DNA from: Onthophagus taurus
Lineage: Eukaryota > Arthropoda > Insecta > Coleoptera > Scarabaeidae
Length of the DNA: 64,000 nucleotides
Direction of reading: 5' to 3'
NCBI RefSeq assembly: GCF_036711975.1
Contig: NC_091966.1
Location: 36,711,501 to 36,775,500 of the forward strand
Shown here: positions 36,101 to 48,658 of the stretch, one piece after another
Layout: each line of letters starts with the position of its first letter
How positions within the stretch are numbered: the first letter of the stretch is position 1
Translations under genes and position numbers: made by a program
Notes under the pieces: model-generated
The model's database searches: none
Told to the model about the DNA's origin: nothing
The model's input: only the letters and a program-made list of their open reading frames with translations

Positions 36101-38215
36101 AACCTTTTAGCTTTAAGTTAAGATATACATCATTTCCTAATTTTTCAAAATAAAGTCAAAGTGGCTTTTCTAAATTTTCACTTTCTCTGACTTAACTCGT
36201 ATGAACAGATTTTCTTATAAATTCTTCTATTAGAAAAAATTTATGTTTAGTCATATTATTTCTATATCACATCCTACAGTAGAATCTCCTAGGTATAATT
36301 TAAGATATAAATTATTTCTTAACTCCTCAAAATAAGGATCGAGTTACTATTCGGAAAACAAAACTAGTCTTACTCAATCGATCACGAGAATTTGGTGTAA
36401 CAAAATTACCATTGCTCGTTAAAACTGTATTATCACTCTCTAAATAACAACATCAAGTTCATTCAACTTCTTTAAAACATCAGCAGCTCGATATATTATT
36501 CTGTTGGTTCTTCAAACAACATTCATTTCTTTACTAAATAGAATTCAGAGAGATGGTTGCATACGTTTGCTTTGATATTATATCCCAAATTATGAGCAGG
36601 CTGATATTCACGGAATCCCTAGCAGAAATCTTAATGGTGTAAGTAATTGAGTGGTAATTGAGTAATTAATAGAGTTATAAGGTAGAGGGTTACTTACACA
36701 ATCACTTAGGTTGAGATTATTTAGGGAGGATTCACAATTCTGGTTAGTACCATTTCGGCGAAATCTTAGGGGATGATAATATCATTTATTACGTTTCATT
36801 TGAATTACTTTAATATAAAATTATTCTTGTAAATTGATTCGAATTAACGCAGATTTATTGTATTAACCGCATTTACCTAACAAATCTGAAAATCCAAAAA
36901 TAACATCACGTTTTAACCTCATTGTTGGATATTCTTTCAACCCCCATAATAAACTTGACCCTAAGAACCACTGTTTTAAATCAGTATCTTCAACAACGTA
37001 ATTGGATTCTTCGCAATTTTGGTAACATAAACATTCCTTTTTCATCGAAATAAACCGCTCTTTAAAAATTAAATAAATACTAATTTTTTATTAATTTTTA
37101 CTAACAAATTTTTACCTTTATGTTTTGCAAGACAATGCAAGCCTTGAACGTCGCAAACTTTATCCCCATTGATTTTCCGATAAAAATGTGGAATACATCC
37201 GCATAATTTTTGAGATAACATTGCTCTACATTCCATTCTACAAAGCGCCATGGAGTAAACGGGGGATCTTAGTAGATTGGATTCATCATAAAAGCGACAT
37301 TTTCGTTGGGTCACTGATAATCCCCTAATTCTTTCGGAACTATACAAAGATAATCCGGTAAGAAATATTTGTAAAAAGAATCCGTTCGTTACGGTTATAT
37401 TTTTGCTTGATATATCAGCGGTTTCGTAAGGACCATGGATAAAAATCTAAAAATATAATTAAAATAATTATTTCAAATAAATTTTTATGTGATATTTTTA
37501 CTGAATATCCCGTCGACATATTAACGATGTTAGTGAAAACCTCCCCATCCAAAGGATTAACATAAAACGGTGAATGTTGTTCAACTAAGCCGTCCTTATT
37601 TTCCTTCCAATACATTTCCGAGTTATAATAAGCTAATTGTGAATTAAAACTATAACAAATTCCTAACTCCAAAACTGTTTGTTGTAAAGCCATATGTTCG
37701 GCGTGTACAACTGAACCAGTTATTGAAGGTTTAAATTCAAATTTCAATTTAAATAATAAATCCATGTAATCTTTACTCTCAATTCCATCGTATGGAACAA
37801 CGCTATCAAAATTTGTGTAAGTTGCTGATGCTAAAGAAAGAATAAATGCTTTTAATTTAACTTTATCTGTAGCATTTGATTTGTGTAAATATTCTTCAAG
37901 TGCTCCTTCGCTAATTTTAGTTGTGGGACAAATAGTTACGCATGGAAATGAAGTGTTCCATGCAAATCGATTTCGCTCCATCGAAATCACTGTTGGATTT
38001 TCTTGATACCTCAATAACGTTTTTCTACTTAATAATATCGCGCCATAAATCGACAAAATAATTGATGTGGTCCATATAATGTATTCCAAAATATTTCTCC
38101 TAGGTTCTGCAAGATGATTAAGACCATGAATGTTACTTTCGCTAAGAAAATAACGGATATATTTTAGAATAGATGGAATTTTTCTTATCCTCTTGGTTTG
38201 TTTCCACGAAAACAT
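33112..38215 (-). CDS. ppk: Pickpocket-type DEG/ENaC sodium channel subunit, five exons
   Basis: Exons in transcript order, 38215-37502, 37446-37116, 37059-36877, then 33227-33112 after a 3.65-kb intron, join in phase to 447 residues (four coding exons by my reading). DEG/ENaC subunits form trimeric, amiloride-sensitive cation channels at the plasma membrane; insect members act in touch, salt, water or pheromone sensing. Visible: SNIHGLNHL before TM1 (about 44-63), FPCVTIC at 90-96, the Cys-rich extracellular region (SMALCRMECRAMLSQKLCGC and IPHFY), and KRDVIFGFSDLL leading to TM2. The last exon supplies GGMIGLFLGCSVLSLIEI, with the G-x-S selectivity filter at 421-423, and ends WYWKKRND. The cytoplasmic tail is short. 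Which ppk paralogue it is cannot be told by eye. It reads toward AASS, 328 bp apart. Confidence 0.92.
33228..36876. other. 3.65-kb last intron of the channel gene, with a LINE 5' scrap
   Basis: Mostly featureless AT-rich DNA. At about 34590-34640 the plus strand reads LKDTWNVRSMYEPGK, the opening block of RTE-type LINE endonucleases (usually GTWNVRTLxxxGK), preceded by a GC-richer leader from about 34210. A minus-strand frame at 35649-35933 (94 codons, Lys/Glu/Arg-rich) is unassigned and may also be transposon. Confidence 0.6.
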
Positions 38216-38431
38216 TTTTAAACAAACTAAATTTCAAGTTGGAATTTTACCAATAAAGATAATGACGATGTTACCGATACGATTGTTGTTTTGAATGAAT
38301 ATCGATTTCTTGTGGAAATTTTATTTAATAATTCACGAATGGATTGACAAAGAAAATAATGTCGAGGCACGTTATGCTATTCGTGATTAATTTATTAAGG
38401 TGTTTTTCTAAATAATTCAAAGAAAAAGTTT

Positions 38432-41400
38432 TTATTTTAACATTCTTGCTAAGCGCACAAATGGACACTCAAATATGAGGGCGTAAAAAACGGCGAAGAA
38501 TGTTACAAGAACTAAATCACCAATAACTTTGTAGTACTAAAAAGAAATATTTAGAGATATTTAATTTTAAGGTAGAGTAATAAATTTTGTACCAAACTGA
38601 AATCTGAGAAATAAATCGGTAATTTTAATGCGCCATTATCCAAAAATTGTATGGATAAATGTAAAAGGAAAACTGAATATGTTAATTTACCCAAAACTTG
38701 AAATATTGGATGTGCTAGAAAATAATTTATTGGACCTAAAAAATATTTTATTAAATTATTTGTTATTAAAATATAGTTGTATTGAAAATATTTTAATGTT
38801 AGAGATTTTCAATTGTGCAAATTGTAGTCAATATCCAGCAAGTAAAAAATCACCAACCGATTATCTAATCGAATTGAAAACATGGATCGTTAGTTTAAGT
38901 TTTGTGTCGCATCTAAAATCAATGAAAAAATCCATCAAGGATATTGACTCCAAGATTATTCTAATCATAACAGCTACATTTTTTCTTATTCTTTCCTTCT
39001 TTTCCATATCACGCTAGAAACCAAAGATTATGAAGAGTTTGAACGGCGTATTAGAAGCCATCAACAAAATAATGGCCATGAAATATCAAAGGTCTCTGAT
39101 TGAAGAATATTTATTTATAGCATTTGTAACGTTCAATGAAATCAGCATGTCCAAACGCTAATTGATGATTGAATGAAAAAAATATAAAGACGAATGTTTG
39201 GATCACAACAAAGACAAGAAAATAGTTTCATACCATCTGCGATAAAGTCATCTCGTCCAAATGATCTAGACTCAGGGTGTAATAACTTACACCTGGAGGA
39301 AATCTGAATGGTTAAGGATCAAAAGGAACAATGTTTAAGTATCCATTTAAAATTATATAATGATGCACAACCTAATTATTTCTACGAAACACTAGAATTT
39401 TGCGACAGAGAAAATTTGAAGAAAGAAGAATGGTTATATGTCGAAGTACATCCAACGGCTAACAAGAAGAAGATATGGAAGGAAGGAAAAACAGAGCAGT
39501 CAGCAGTCGCAGACCATTCTCACACGGAACTACCAGGTGTAGCCACTATCACCAGATGATGACCAGAGAGGCGTAGAAATCTATCATCATAAAAACAACA
39601 TCAATAGAGAGGATGGCATGGAGATGATAATTGAATTTCTTCCTGAAGAATGTTAATCCAATCGGACATAACGTGGAGGATGATGAATCGCTTCGGGAAA
39701 TAAACCGACAACACTATAAGTCAAAAAAGAAATTTACTAATTTCGACGACGCTTCGATGAATCGGTCAAACTAAAAGGTGACGAGCTATAGGTCGGATTA
39801 CAGAACAAAGTGGAAATCAATCTTTTAATTATAGACGACCTGCTAGCTGTCCACTTCGAATGCAAATTACCAACAGAGTCTTCTACACCTACGCTTTGGT
39901 CTCTGGGTATATTGATATCCAGAGTGATTTCGCTTAGACCCTTTTTCATTTACTCTTTTCGTGAATTCTTGGTTTCATTCTTTACTGTCCACTTTAACAC
40001 TGACCATCTACTTTTTTTTTGCTATTACAGAATACATGCTAGCAAATGCCAATTTAAATGCCATTTAATGTTCTTGATGGAGATTTTTTTGTTTCTAGGC
40101 TAATCGTGCTGTTGCATGAATTCAGCTGTGATGTCAGGTCATGTTGATTGTTGATTGAGGTGTCCTTGTAGATTCTCTTGCATTACGATATACGTCGTTT
40201 TTTCTGTGGACATATCCAATTTCCTGCTGTAGAGCGTATTTCCACAATAAATATTGCCTGATTTGTTGTTCCTTCAAAGCTTTTGTGACTATCATAATAT
40301 TACTTATCACCAAACATATTGCCTGCATATGCCATACCTGATTACTTCTTTTCTAGCTATTTTTATAAGCAAATCCTTCGTCAACAAGTCTCATAAAACT
40401 AATCCGCAGATCACAGTTAAGTGTTCGCTAATTTTACCTGACAGTAGCATTGAGGATTTTGTACAGTTTTTTATCTTTTGAAAAGTGTGTGTCATAATAG
40501 ATGAAAATCAGCTGATATAGGTATTAATGAATAATGCTGCCACATAGATGTAGCCTGCATTCTGATTTGGGTGTTATTAACACTATGTAGACTTGTAATC
40601 CTGGAAGACACTGGTCTTCGTTTTTCTCCTTCTATAACACCGGATGATAGAGATTATTCCATCCTTTATAACACGTATTAATTGTTTCGCCGTTGTTCGT
40701 TTTGTCATAAAGATATCATTTCCTACCCTATCTATTTTGAACTCAAAGGGGCTCGCATATGATGAAGTAGTACGTTGACATCTTACCAAAGATTCCATAT
40801 CTGCCGAGGTGTCAAATAAAAGAAATCGCTCAATCTGTTCCAAAATAAGATCATTGTGCACTAACTTCTCGAGATAACTATGGAGATATCGAAGTTTCTA
40901 GCAATATATTGATATTTTTAATTGTTCTTCATCTAAAGCAAAAGTGTTACTCAGAGTTTTTAAAGTTTCAGAGTTAATTTTAGTGTAGAAAAAGTGTGAA
41001 AATGTAAAGAAAAGTTACAACATTGTATATCGTTAACCACTCTTTGCGAAATGATGAAGAAGAAGATGATAACGAAATGTAGGACTTCTTGGTATTTGCA
41101 AGAGGTGTGATGAGAGATAGGGCACATATCATAATTCTTCATACAAGGGAGAATTTTTATTTTAATTAATAATAGTAAACACTTAGACTTAGAGCAAGAT
41201 AATAGGTAGGAAAAACCAATCGTGTTAACTATGTATTATGTACTATTAAAGTTCGAAAGAACTCTACGACGGAAGAGAAGGGTCCCTTAATGAACTCTAT
41301 AGAAAGTTTATCATGATACATACCAGACTGACAGTTGACTATTAATTAGGTTCTGTCGCCGCTAAGCTACATACATAAAAGACATCGATAGAAGTGACTT

Positions 41401-43677
41401 TTATTAATAACCTTGGAAGGGACAGAGACGATTCTTTTAAATCATGTGGGACATTTTAAAGAAACTTTCTAACCAACTTTAAAACGTTATAACAACTAAA
41501 TGAAGCAACTTGGTATATTTTGGTTCCATGTATACGTGATATCTAAATAATCAAAATATTTTCAATATAACTAAAGAAAAATTAATTGCTAATTAATAAA
41601 ATTATTAAGTCACCTCCATATCCATGTTTACAAGCCCAAACAATCCACATCACACCAAAAGTCCATCCAGATCTAGACAAAGAAATAAAACTACTAGCTT
41701 CTAATCTATTATATTCATGATCTTCTAATTGAAAAAAATGATTTCCAATTGTTGTCGTTATGATTAAAATAAAACACCACATCCATCCAACGGTTACGGT
41801 AACTGCGTTCATTTTAATTTTTTTATCTCTCGTAAAATGGAAAATCGCTCCTAAACCGATTCCTAAGATATAAGTCGATGCTCTAATATGAGGTACAACG
41901 TAGTGTTTTGTAAAATAATCCTCAACTAATAAAGTGTTGCTAACTAATTTTCCAGCGCCATATTTATTAATCCAAGCGTAATAAAAATTAATGGCAACGC
42001 TTAAAATGTAAGCGATTCCCCAAATAATCCATCCAAAATAATTCCATTTCCATAACGGATAAATGAGAAAAGGGGCGAAAAGGTAATATAAAAAATCGTT
42101 TGTTAAATACCAAGCTTGAACTAAACACTAAAATTAACCAATTTAAAACAATAATTTTAAAGATTTTTTAATCTCGTACTAAATGACTTGGATTTATATA
42201 ATTTTGAATATGCAATAAGGTACTCCACCAAAAATATTTGCATGGTAATTGAAGAGTTTTAATTGAATGTTTCCATAAAGGGCCAGATCCTAAGAATTGT
42301 ATTAAAGTTATATGGGTTATTACAATAAAAGCTAAAGGTGGTGTTAATCTCATGAATCGGTAGAGATTGAGGAAAAACCAATTTAATTTTCCGTTATTTT
42401 TGCTTAGATGATTCATTGAATGATATGTCAATAACATTCCACTTATCATAAAGAAAGTGTCAACAGAAACTGTTCCACCGATGATTATCGTACTTCTATA
42501 TCGTAAAAGCCACTAAAATAAATTAATAAATTAATTAAAAAAAAAAATTACTAATTGTTTTTTACATCAATAAGATCTAAAGCATTCACTGATGGCACAA
42601 ACATAGTCATCATAAATCTATGTCCAACGACAACATAAGATATACTTAAATATCTAATCCCATCGATGCAATTAAATCCTGTTGGGTTATTATTATTGTA
42701 ATTAAAAATGTATAATGAGTTGCTATAAAGAGAAAAAATTCGAAATAAAGTTTTCTTTTCGGGATTTTTACGCCGATGAACAACATCGATGATTGTAGAT
42801 ATCAAACAAATTAATATTATCGACAATAAAACTCCACTAAAAATGTATTGATTCCGTCCAAATTTCGGTTCATTTTTTATACTCGAACAATCATCTTCGT
42901 TAAGAGTAATTTCTAAATCTAAACCTTCACCGAACGTTTTAATTAATTTCGTGAAATGTTTTAAAATGTCTTCAATTGGGCATGAATCTGGTATGCATAC
43001 TGACCAATAAATACTTGCTCCATCAACTAAAGCTTTGATTTTATCGTATCTCTAAACCAAAATTAATTAGATAAAGACATAGATTTGGAGTTATTTCAAA
43101 CCATTTCGGATAATCCCCGAAACATAACGACTTTTTTAACGATGTTTTCGGTGGGTTGAATTTTAATTGTGCAATGTTGCCCAGCTAATTGACCATATTG
43201 AGTGTTTGCTTTTATTTTTAAACATTCTCGAAATGCCCCAAAATCCATAAGATTTCCGGATAAAACACCAGGTTGGAATTTTGATGAGGAGTCAAACACT
43301 TAAATTAATTTAGTTGTTTTAAAATATTTTTAATTATTTAATAACTCACTTTTAAGCGCCCATGGTTTAAAAGCTCTTAAAGCGTATTTAAAAACTCGAC
43401 TATGATTAGCACACAATTCGTTATTTGGTTTACTCAAAGTGTAACTAGCAACAACTTGGTTCATTATCAAGCTTTGTTTTTTACTTAAAATAAGAGGAAT
43501 CATCGATAATTCGTCAAGATCTTCCGTATCGTATGAAATATTTTCAGTTTCATTCTTTGAAATTGTTTGACTTACAACTTTCGATGTGAAAATGGTTAAA
43601 AATACCACATAAAGTGGTAACAACATTTTAAATGAGTTATTATAATAAATTTTTACTGGCTTTTTATATTTCTTCAT
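38432..43677 (-). CDS. Nose resistant to fluoxetine (NRF-6)-like acyltransferase, copy A
   Basis: Seven exons in transcript order: 43677-43350, 43298-43102, 43051-42566, 42512-42180, 42127-41614, 38735-38593, 38536-38432. They join in phase to 701 residues. The family combines an extracellular NRF domain with a multi-pass acyltransferase-3 domain. Nematode members act in lipid or drug transport across the gut; the insect role is largely unknown. Seen: an N-terminal hydrophobic segment (MLLPLYVVFLTIF), ALRAFKPWALKMFDSSSK and NLMDFGAFRECL of the NRF domain, VCIPDSCP, then the membrane domain with the conserved YVVVGHRF His near residue 319. It continues with RFMRLTPPLAF and QLPCKYFWWSTLLHIQNY and ends GALKLPIYFSDF and IFECPFVRLARMLK. 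Intron 5 is 2.9 kb. The gene lies 135 bp downstream of copy B, head to tail. Confidence 0.93.
38736..41613. other. 2.9-kb intron of NRF-like copy A, with unassigned repeat debris
   Basis: No gene. 40583-40861 (minus) has an open frame with ERFLLFDTSADME, faintly like a retroelement aspartic protease (DTGAD), but it has Ser for Gly and no flanking retroelement domain. 39308-39559 (plus, 83 codons) and 40254-40481 are unassigned. The corresponding intron in copy B is 53 bp, so this intron has been expanded by insertions. Confidence 0.5.
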
Positions 43678-43811
43678 TGACGTGAGTAATATGTTACCGA
43701 TAACAAGTTAATAATTTTACTGTATCATTAAATTGTCAGGAAATGAAATTAAAAAAAATTATGCGGAACTATTTTATTATTTCAACTACATTTGTGTTTA
43801 TAACGAGACAA

Positions 43812-46800
43812 TTAGTGTTTTAATATTCTAGATATGTTGAGGAAAGGACATTCGAAAATTATCGTATATCCAAAACTGAAAGCTACGATTAAGCACATAT
43901 CCCCAAGATATTTGTAAGCCTAAAAAAAGAATTTTATAAAAATAATCTAATTTTTTGACGAATTTTTGTAGGTACAATGCTAAAATCCGAGAAATAAATG
44001 GGTAACTTTAAAGCTCCGTTATTTAAAAATTGTAATAACATATGCCATATGAATATTGAGTACGATAATTTACCCAAAACTTGAAATATTGGATGTGATA
44101 AAAGAAAATTCACAGGTCCTTAAAAAATAATATATAAATATTATTAGTAATTTTAAACAAACCAAAAAAACCTCCATATCCGTGTTTACAAGCCCAAACC
44201 ATCCACATCACCCCCAAAGTCCAAGCTGATCTCGACATTGAAATATAAAAACTGTCTTCGAATCTATTATAAGGATGATCTTCTCTTTGAAAAATATGAT
44301 TCTCCAAAATTGTGCTAACCATTAATATTGTACTCCACATCCAACCGAATGTAACGGTAACCGCGTTCATTTTGATTTTTTTATTTCTAGTTTTATAAAG
44401 TATGGCGCCAAGAGCAACGCCTAAGATATAAGTTCCCGCTCTGGTATGAGGGGAAATGTAATGATTGGTAAAGTAATCATCATGTGCTAAATTAGTACTA
44501 AAATTAATCGTTTTAGATGTATATTGAGTGTTAAATTTTAATTCTTACGTAACTAACATCCCAGCTCCATATTTATTAACCCAAGCAACGTAAAAATTAA
44601 GAAATATGCTTAATAGATAAACTATAAATAAAATGAACCATCCCATGTATTTCCATTTCCATAGTGGATATATTAATATTGGGGAGAACATATAATAAAT
44701 AAAATCGTTGGTTAAGTACCATGTTTGGATAATACACTATAAAGTAACTTTATTTCAGGTTTAAATTTATATTTTTTATATACATATGTATATTAGAGGT
44801 GGAATGTAAAATATTGATAGGTCGTGTAAAGTTATTTTATAAAATTAAGTATAATCGCTTTATTTTTCAGCAATTTATTATTATTAATTTTTTAATTCTT
44901 GGGCTTGGATTGAAAGAAAATTTACAAAGAATACTTAGGTTTTCTGGATTTTCAAAAGAACTAATATTAATATAAGATACCTAATTTTTTTTAAATATCC
45001 AAGTTTTTCTTACAAAATTCAGGATTCATAGAAATCTCATAGAATTTTCAGATACTCTCTAAATTTTTTTTTCCAGAGTACTTTCAAATCTTCTCCAACA
45101 CTTTTAAAAATATCTGGTAATGCCTAAACGTTTTCTAGAATGTAGCTGAATTTAGAATTATTCAAGAAGATATCTAAAGATGACTTGGAATTTCAAGAGG
45201 ATTTCCAAAAGCTTCACAGAGTTTGCGAATATATCAAATTTTTTCAGAGGATTTTTAAAGATCTACGAAAATAACAGTTTCAAAACGATTTCTAAGATTT
45301 TCAAGATTTAAAGAATAGTCAATTTTTCTAAGAATTCAAAAATGTTGAGAAATTTGTAGTGGTTTTCTAGAATCCCCAATAGTTTGCAGATACTTTTGGA
45401 TATTCTAGAAAATCTTTAAAGATTTCTGCACAAACTTAAGTTTTAGAGTGTCAAAAATATTTGGAACCTTTCCGATGATTTACTGAGGTTCCTCAGAAAA
45501 CTTCCAAAGATTTTTAGGATTTCCAAAGACATCCCTTAATTTCTAAGCCAATCTTAGGTTGTACAATATTTTCAAAAATAACAATGTCTTTTTTAAGGAT
45601 GTACTGAAATTGAGATCAAAATTGAAGATCTACAAGAATATTAGAAACTTACCAGAGAATTTCTAAAACTTTTCAGAACTCCCTTAAAGCTTTGAGATTC
45701 CGGGGATTTAACAAGAGATTTTATAAAGGGGTAAAGTTTTCTAAATGTTTGTAATTTTGAACAGAAATTCTGAGAAAGAAATTCTGAGACGTTGTCGTAT
45801 TATTTCTAGCGGTTTTTGCAAAAATGGCAATGAATTTCAAAGGATTCTTAAAGTGTTTCACAGCGATTTCTTAGAACTTTCAAAGATATCTAGTAAACGC
45901 CGAATAAAAATTCCTGAAGATATACTGAATTTCTAAAGCATTTCAAAAACAATTAAATTGTGTCTAAATTTACAAAAAATATTTCAGAAATTTTACAGAA
46001 ATGTTTCAAAGCATTCTCGTGGTACTTTAGAAAAGGGTGCGATTAAGGACATCTTCTGTTATGGGTGGTGGTGTGATGAATCTTGTAGGTACCTCTTCAT
46101 GTGCAAGTTTCTTAGGATTTTCAAAATTTAAGAAATTAGGAATTTTTGTAGAAATGTCCGGAAATTTCTAACGATGTTCTGTGATTTGCAGATGTGTCAA
46201 ATGTATTTTCTAAGATTTCTCAGGATGTTCAAAAAATTTCGTAGTTTCTGTTTCTTAGAATGTTTCTAAGTGTTTCAGGCAATGTCTAAAAATCTTTAAA
46301 GATGATCTGGAATTTCCAAAGAATTTTCAAAACTTTTCAGAACATTTTGCAGAAATGCTACACGTTTGCCACTAAAATTTCAGATAGTTACTCAATTTTA
46401 TAAAATAACTAATAGGCGTTATATACATATTCAACAATCTAATGATAATATTTAAATAGTAGGAGTAATATATTATTATTTCATACCAAATATTTTGGAT
46501 TAACATAATTTTGTACATTTAATATTGCAGACCACCAAAAGTATTGACAAGGTAATTGTAAAGCTTTCGACATCTTTTTCCATAAAGGTCCAGATCCAAT
46601 AAATTGAATTAAAGTAGCCACAATCATCACAGCAATCGCATAAGATGGGGCTAATCGAATAAATCTATGCAAATTAAACAAAAATAAACTAACTTTTCCA
46701 TTATTGCTACTAAGTTGTTTCATAGTGAAATAAGTTACTAAAAGTCCACTCAACATGAAGAACGTATCAACTGAGACTGTTCCTCCTATTATAATTGTAC

Positions 46801-48086
46801 TTCGATATCTTAATAACCACTAAAATAATACGTAATATAGTACAAGAATTAAGTTATTTTAAGTTTCTATATTACATCTGTTAAATCCAAAGAATTTACA
46901 GCTGGTACAAATAAAGTCATTAAAAATCTATGTCCAAGCACCACGTAGGAAATACTTAAAAATCGTATTCCGTGTAAAAAATTAAAACCCAACGAATTTT
47001 GGGTGTTATAACTGAAAATATACAATGTATTACTGTAAAGTGAGAATATCCTGCATAAAACGCTTTTGTCATTTGCTCGACGTCTATTTATCAAATCGAT
47101 TATTGTCGAAAGTACTGATATTGTAAATATAAATAGTATTAATCCTCTAAAATAAAAATTAATTAATTTTTGGTGAATTTTAATTAAAAAGAAAATACAT
47201 TGCGAAATATTGGGTTGTACCAAAACTTGGTGCATCTTTAACGCTGTAACAATCGTCATCTGTTAGCGTAATTTCTAAATCTAAACCTTCCCCTAATGAT
47301 TTTATTAGTTTAGTGAAATGGGATAAAATATCTTGGGTTGGACAAGATTCTGGGATACAAACTGACCATTGGAGACTTGCTCCTTCTAAACTTCCTTGCA
47401 TTTTTTCAAATCTCTAAAAATAAGAAATTATTTTTTGATGTATTAGTAATTTATATGAATTTAATTTTATTACTTTTTCACTTATATTTCTAAAAGTTAA
47501 AACTTTTTTAATGATATTTTGTGTCGGTACAATTTTGACACTGCAATGTTTTCCAATAATTTTTCCAGAACAAGTATTTGCTTCGATATTAATACATTGA
47601 GAGAAATCACCAAAATCCATTAAATTACCGGAAAAGATCCCTGGTTGTAGTTTTGATGACGAATCAAACACTAAAATGTGATTTTGAAAACATTGAAAAT
47701 TGATTAAAAAATTAAATACTTTTTAAAGCCCATGGTTCGAAAGCGCGTAAAGCTTTCTTATATTCCAAACTGTGAATTTCGCACAACTCATTCTCCGGTT
47801 TCTTAATAATATAGTTCGCTACAACCTGATTCATAATCAAACTTTGTTTCTTAGTTAATTTCAACGGAGTTTTGTCACATTCTTCGATATTTTCATTTTG
47901 ACTCGTGTAATTTTGACCAATTTCATTATTTGATTTCGTTTGATTTAAAATCGAAGAAGTTAACACACACAGAAATAAAACGGACGCTGAAAGCAACATG
48001 TTGAGAAATACTGAAAGTAATTTTATTAATTCCATAACTAAAGTTATTATTGAAGTTTTTATTATTAATGTTAGTTTTGCAAACAT
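43812..48086 (-). CDS. Nose resistant to fluoxetine (NRF-6)-like acyltransferase, copy B
   Basis: Nine exons in transcript order: 48086-47720, 47670-47474, 47413-47199, 47146-46876, 46819-46487, 44736-44549, 44497-44172, 44118-43976, 43919-43812. They join in phase to 715 residues. Architecture matches copy A: hydrophobic N-terminus, NRF domain (ALRAFEPWALKMFDSSSKL, NLMDFGDFSQCI, VCIPESCP), acyltransferase-3 domain with YVVLGHRF and RFIRLAPSYA, and end IFECPFLNISRILK. Exons 3+4 (215+271) and 6+7 (188+326) equal single exons of copy A (486 and 514), so B has two extra introns. Intron 5 (1.75 kb) holds a worn repeat. The first ATG was taken as start; a Met at residue 18 or 30 would also leave the hydrophobic segment. 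Both copies look intact. Confidence 0.93.
44880..46390. repeat. Worn, quasi-periodic AT-rich repeat in intron 5 of NRF-like copy B
   Basis: Phrases such as tttctaaga, tttccaaagat, ttttcaaaa, gatatctaaagatgacttggaattt (45170) and aaatctttaaagatgatctggaattt (46290) recur in shifting order over 1.5 kb. This looks like an ancient tandem array, or repeats drifted by slippage. No reading frame of interest; the 63-codon plus ORF at 45745 is a by-product. Confidence 0.6.
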
Positions 48087-48656
48087 GCGATGAGAACAAG
48101 GAAACTTTGCTTATTGATTGATTGGTGTAGTTTCCTTTTAGTTTAGTTTCATGGATTATTGAAACCGATATAAATAGTTCTGTATCTTTAAAATTAGATT
48201 TAACCGTCGTTTATTTAGTGTAGATAATGTACCGAACCCCGTTTTGAAAGTGCACATATGTACTCCAACACCGCTAATAATTCTTGGGTGGTCGGACCGG
48301 GTGACATATGTTATGCAACAAATTAATGGACCGATGTTTATTTAACGTACTGACAGCAATACGTCACCCGTCGTCGCCTGCGGAAGTCTTCTGACTCCTT
48401 TTAAACTTGCCGATATCTTATATCCAAAGATTATTACATTTAACATCATAATGAATTTATAAGAAATTATAATTAAAAATCATTTTGATTATAAGTTATG
48501 ATAATTTTATATTAATTTCGAATATTATCATTTCATTTTTTATTTAAGCCAACTGAAAGATTCGCTTTGACTATATTTTATACGTCATTGTATCAAAATC
48601 CTCAGAAATAGAGTAATAATTAGAGTAATAGGCTAATGCACGTTATATCAGCAATA
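48087..48656. other. Upstream region of NRF-like copy B
   Basis: Contains the presumed promoter. A GC-richer patch at 48230-48420 (ccgaaccccgttttg, ggtcggaccgggtgac, cgtcacccgtcgtcgcc) stands out from the AT-rich surroundings. No element could be named. Confidence 0.4.
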
Positions 48657-48658
48657 TA

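Noticed and set aside
40583-40861. Retroviral-type aspartic protease from the DTSAD motif
   Set aside because: The key Gly is Ser, the flanking hydrophobic pattern is weak and no gag, reverse transcriptase or integrase sequence lies nearby.
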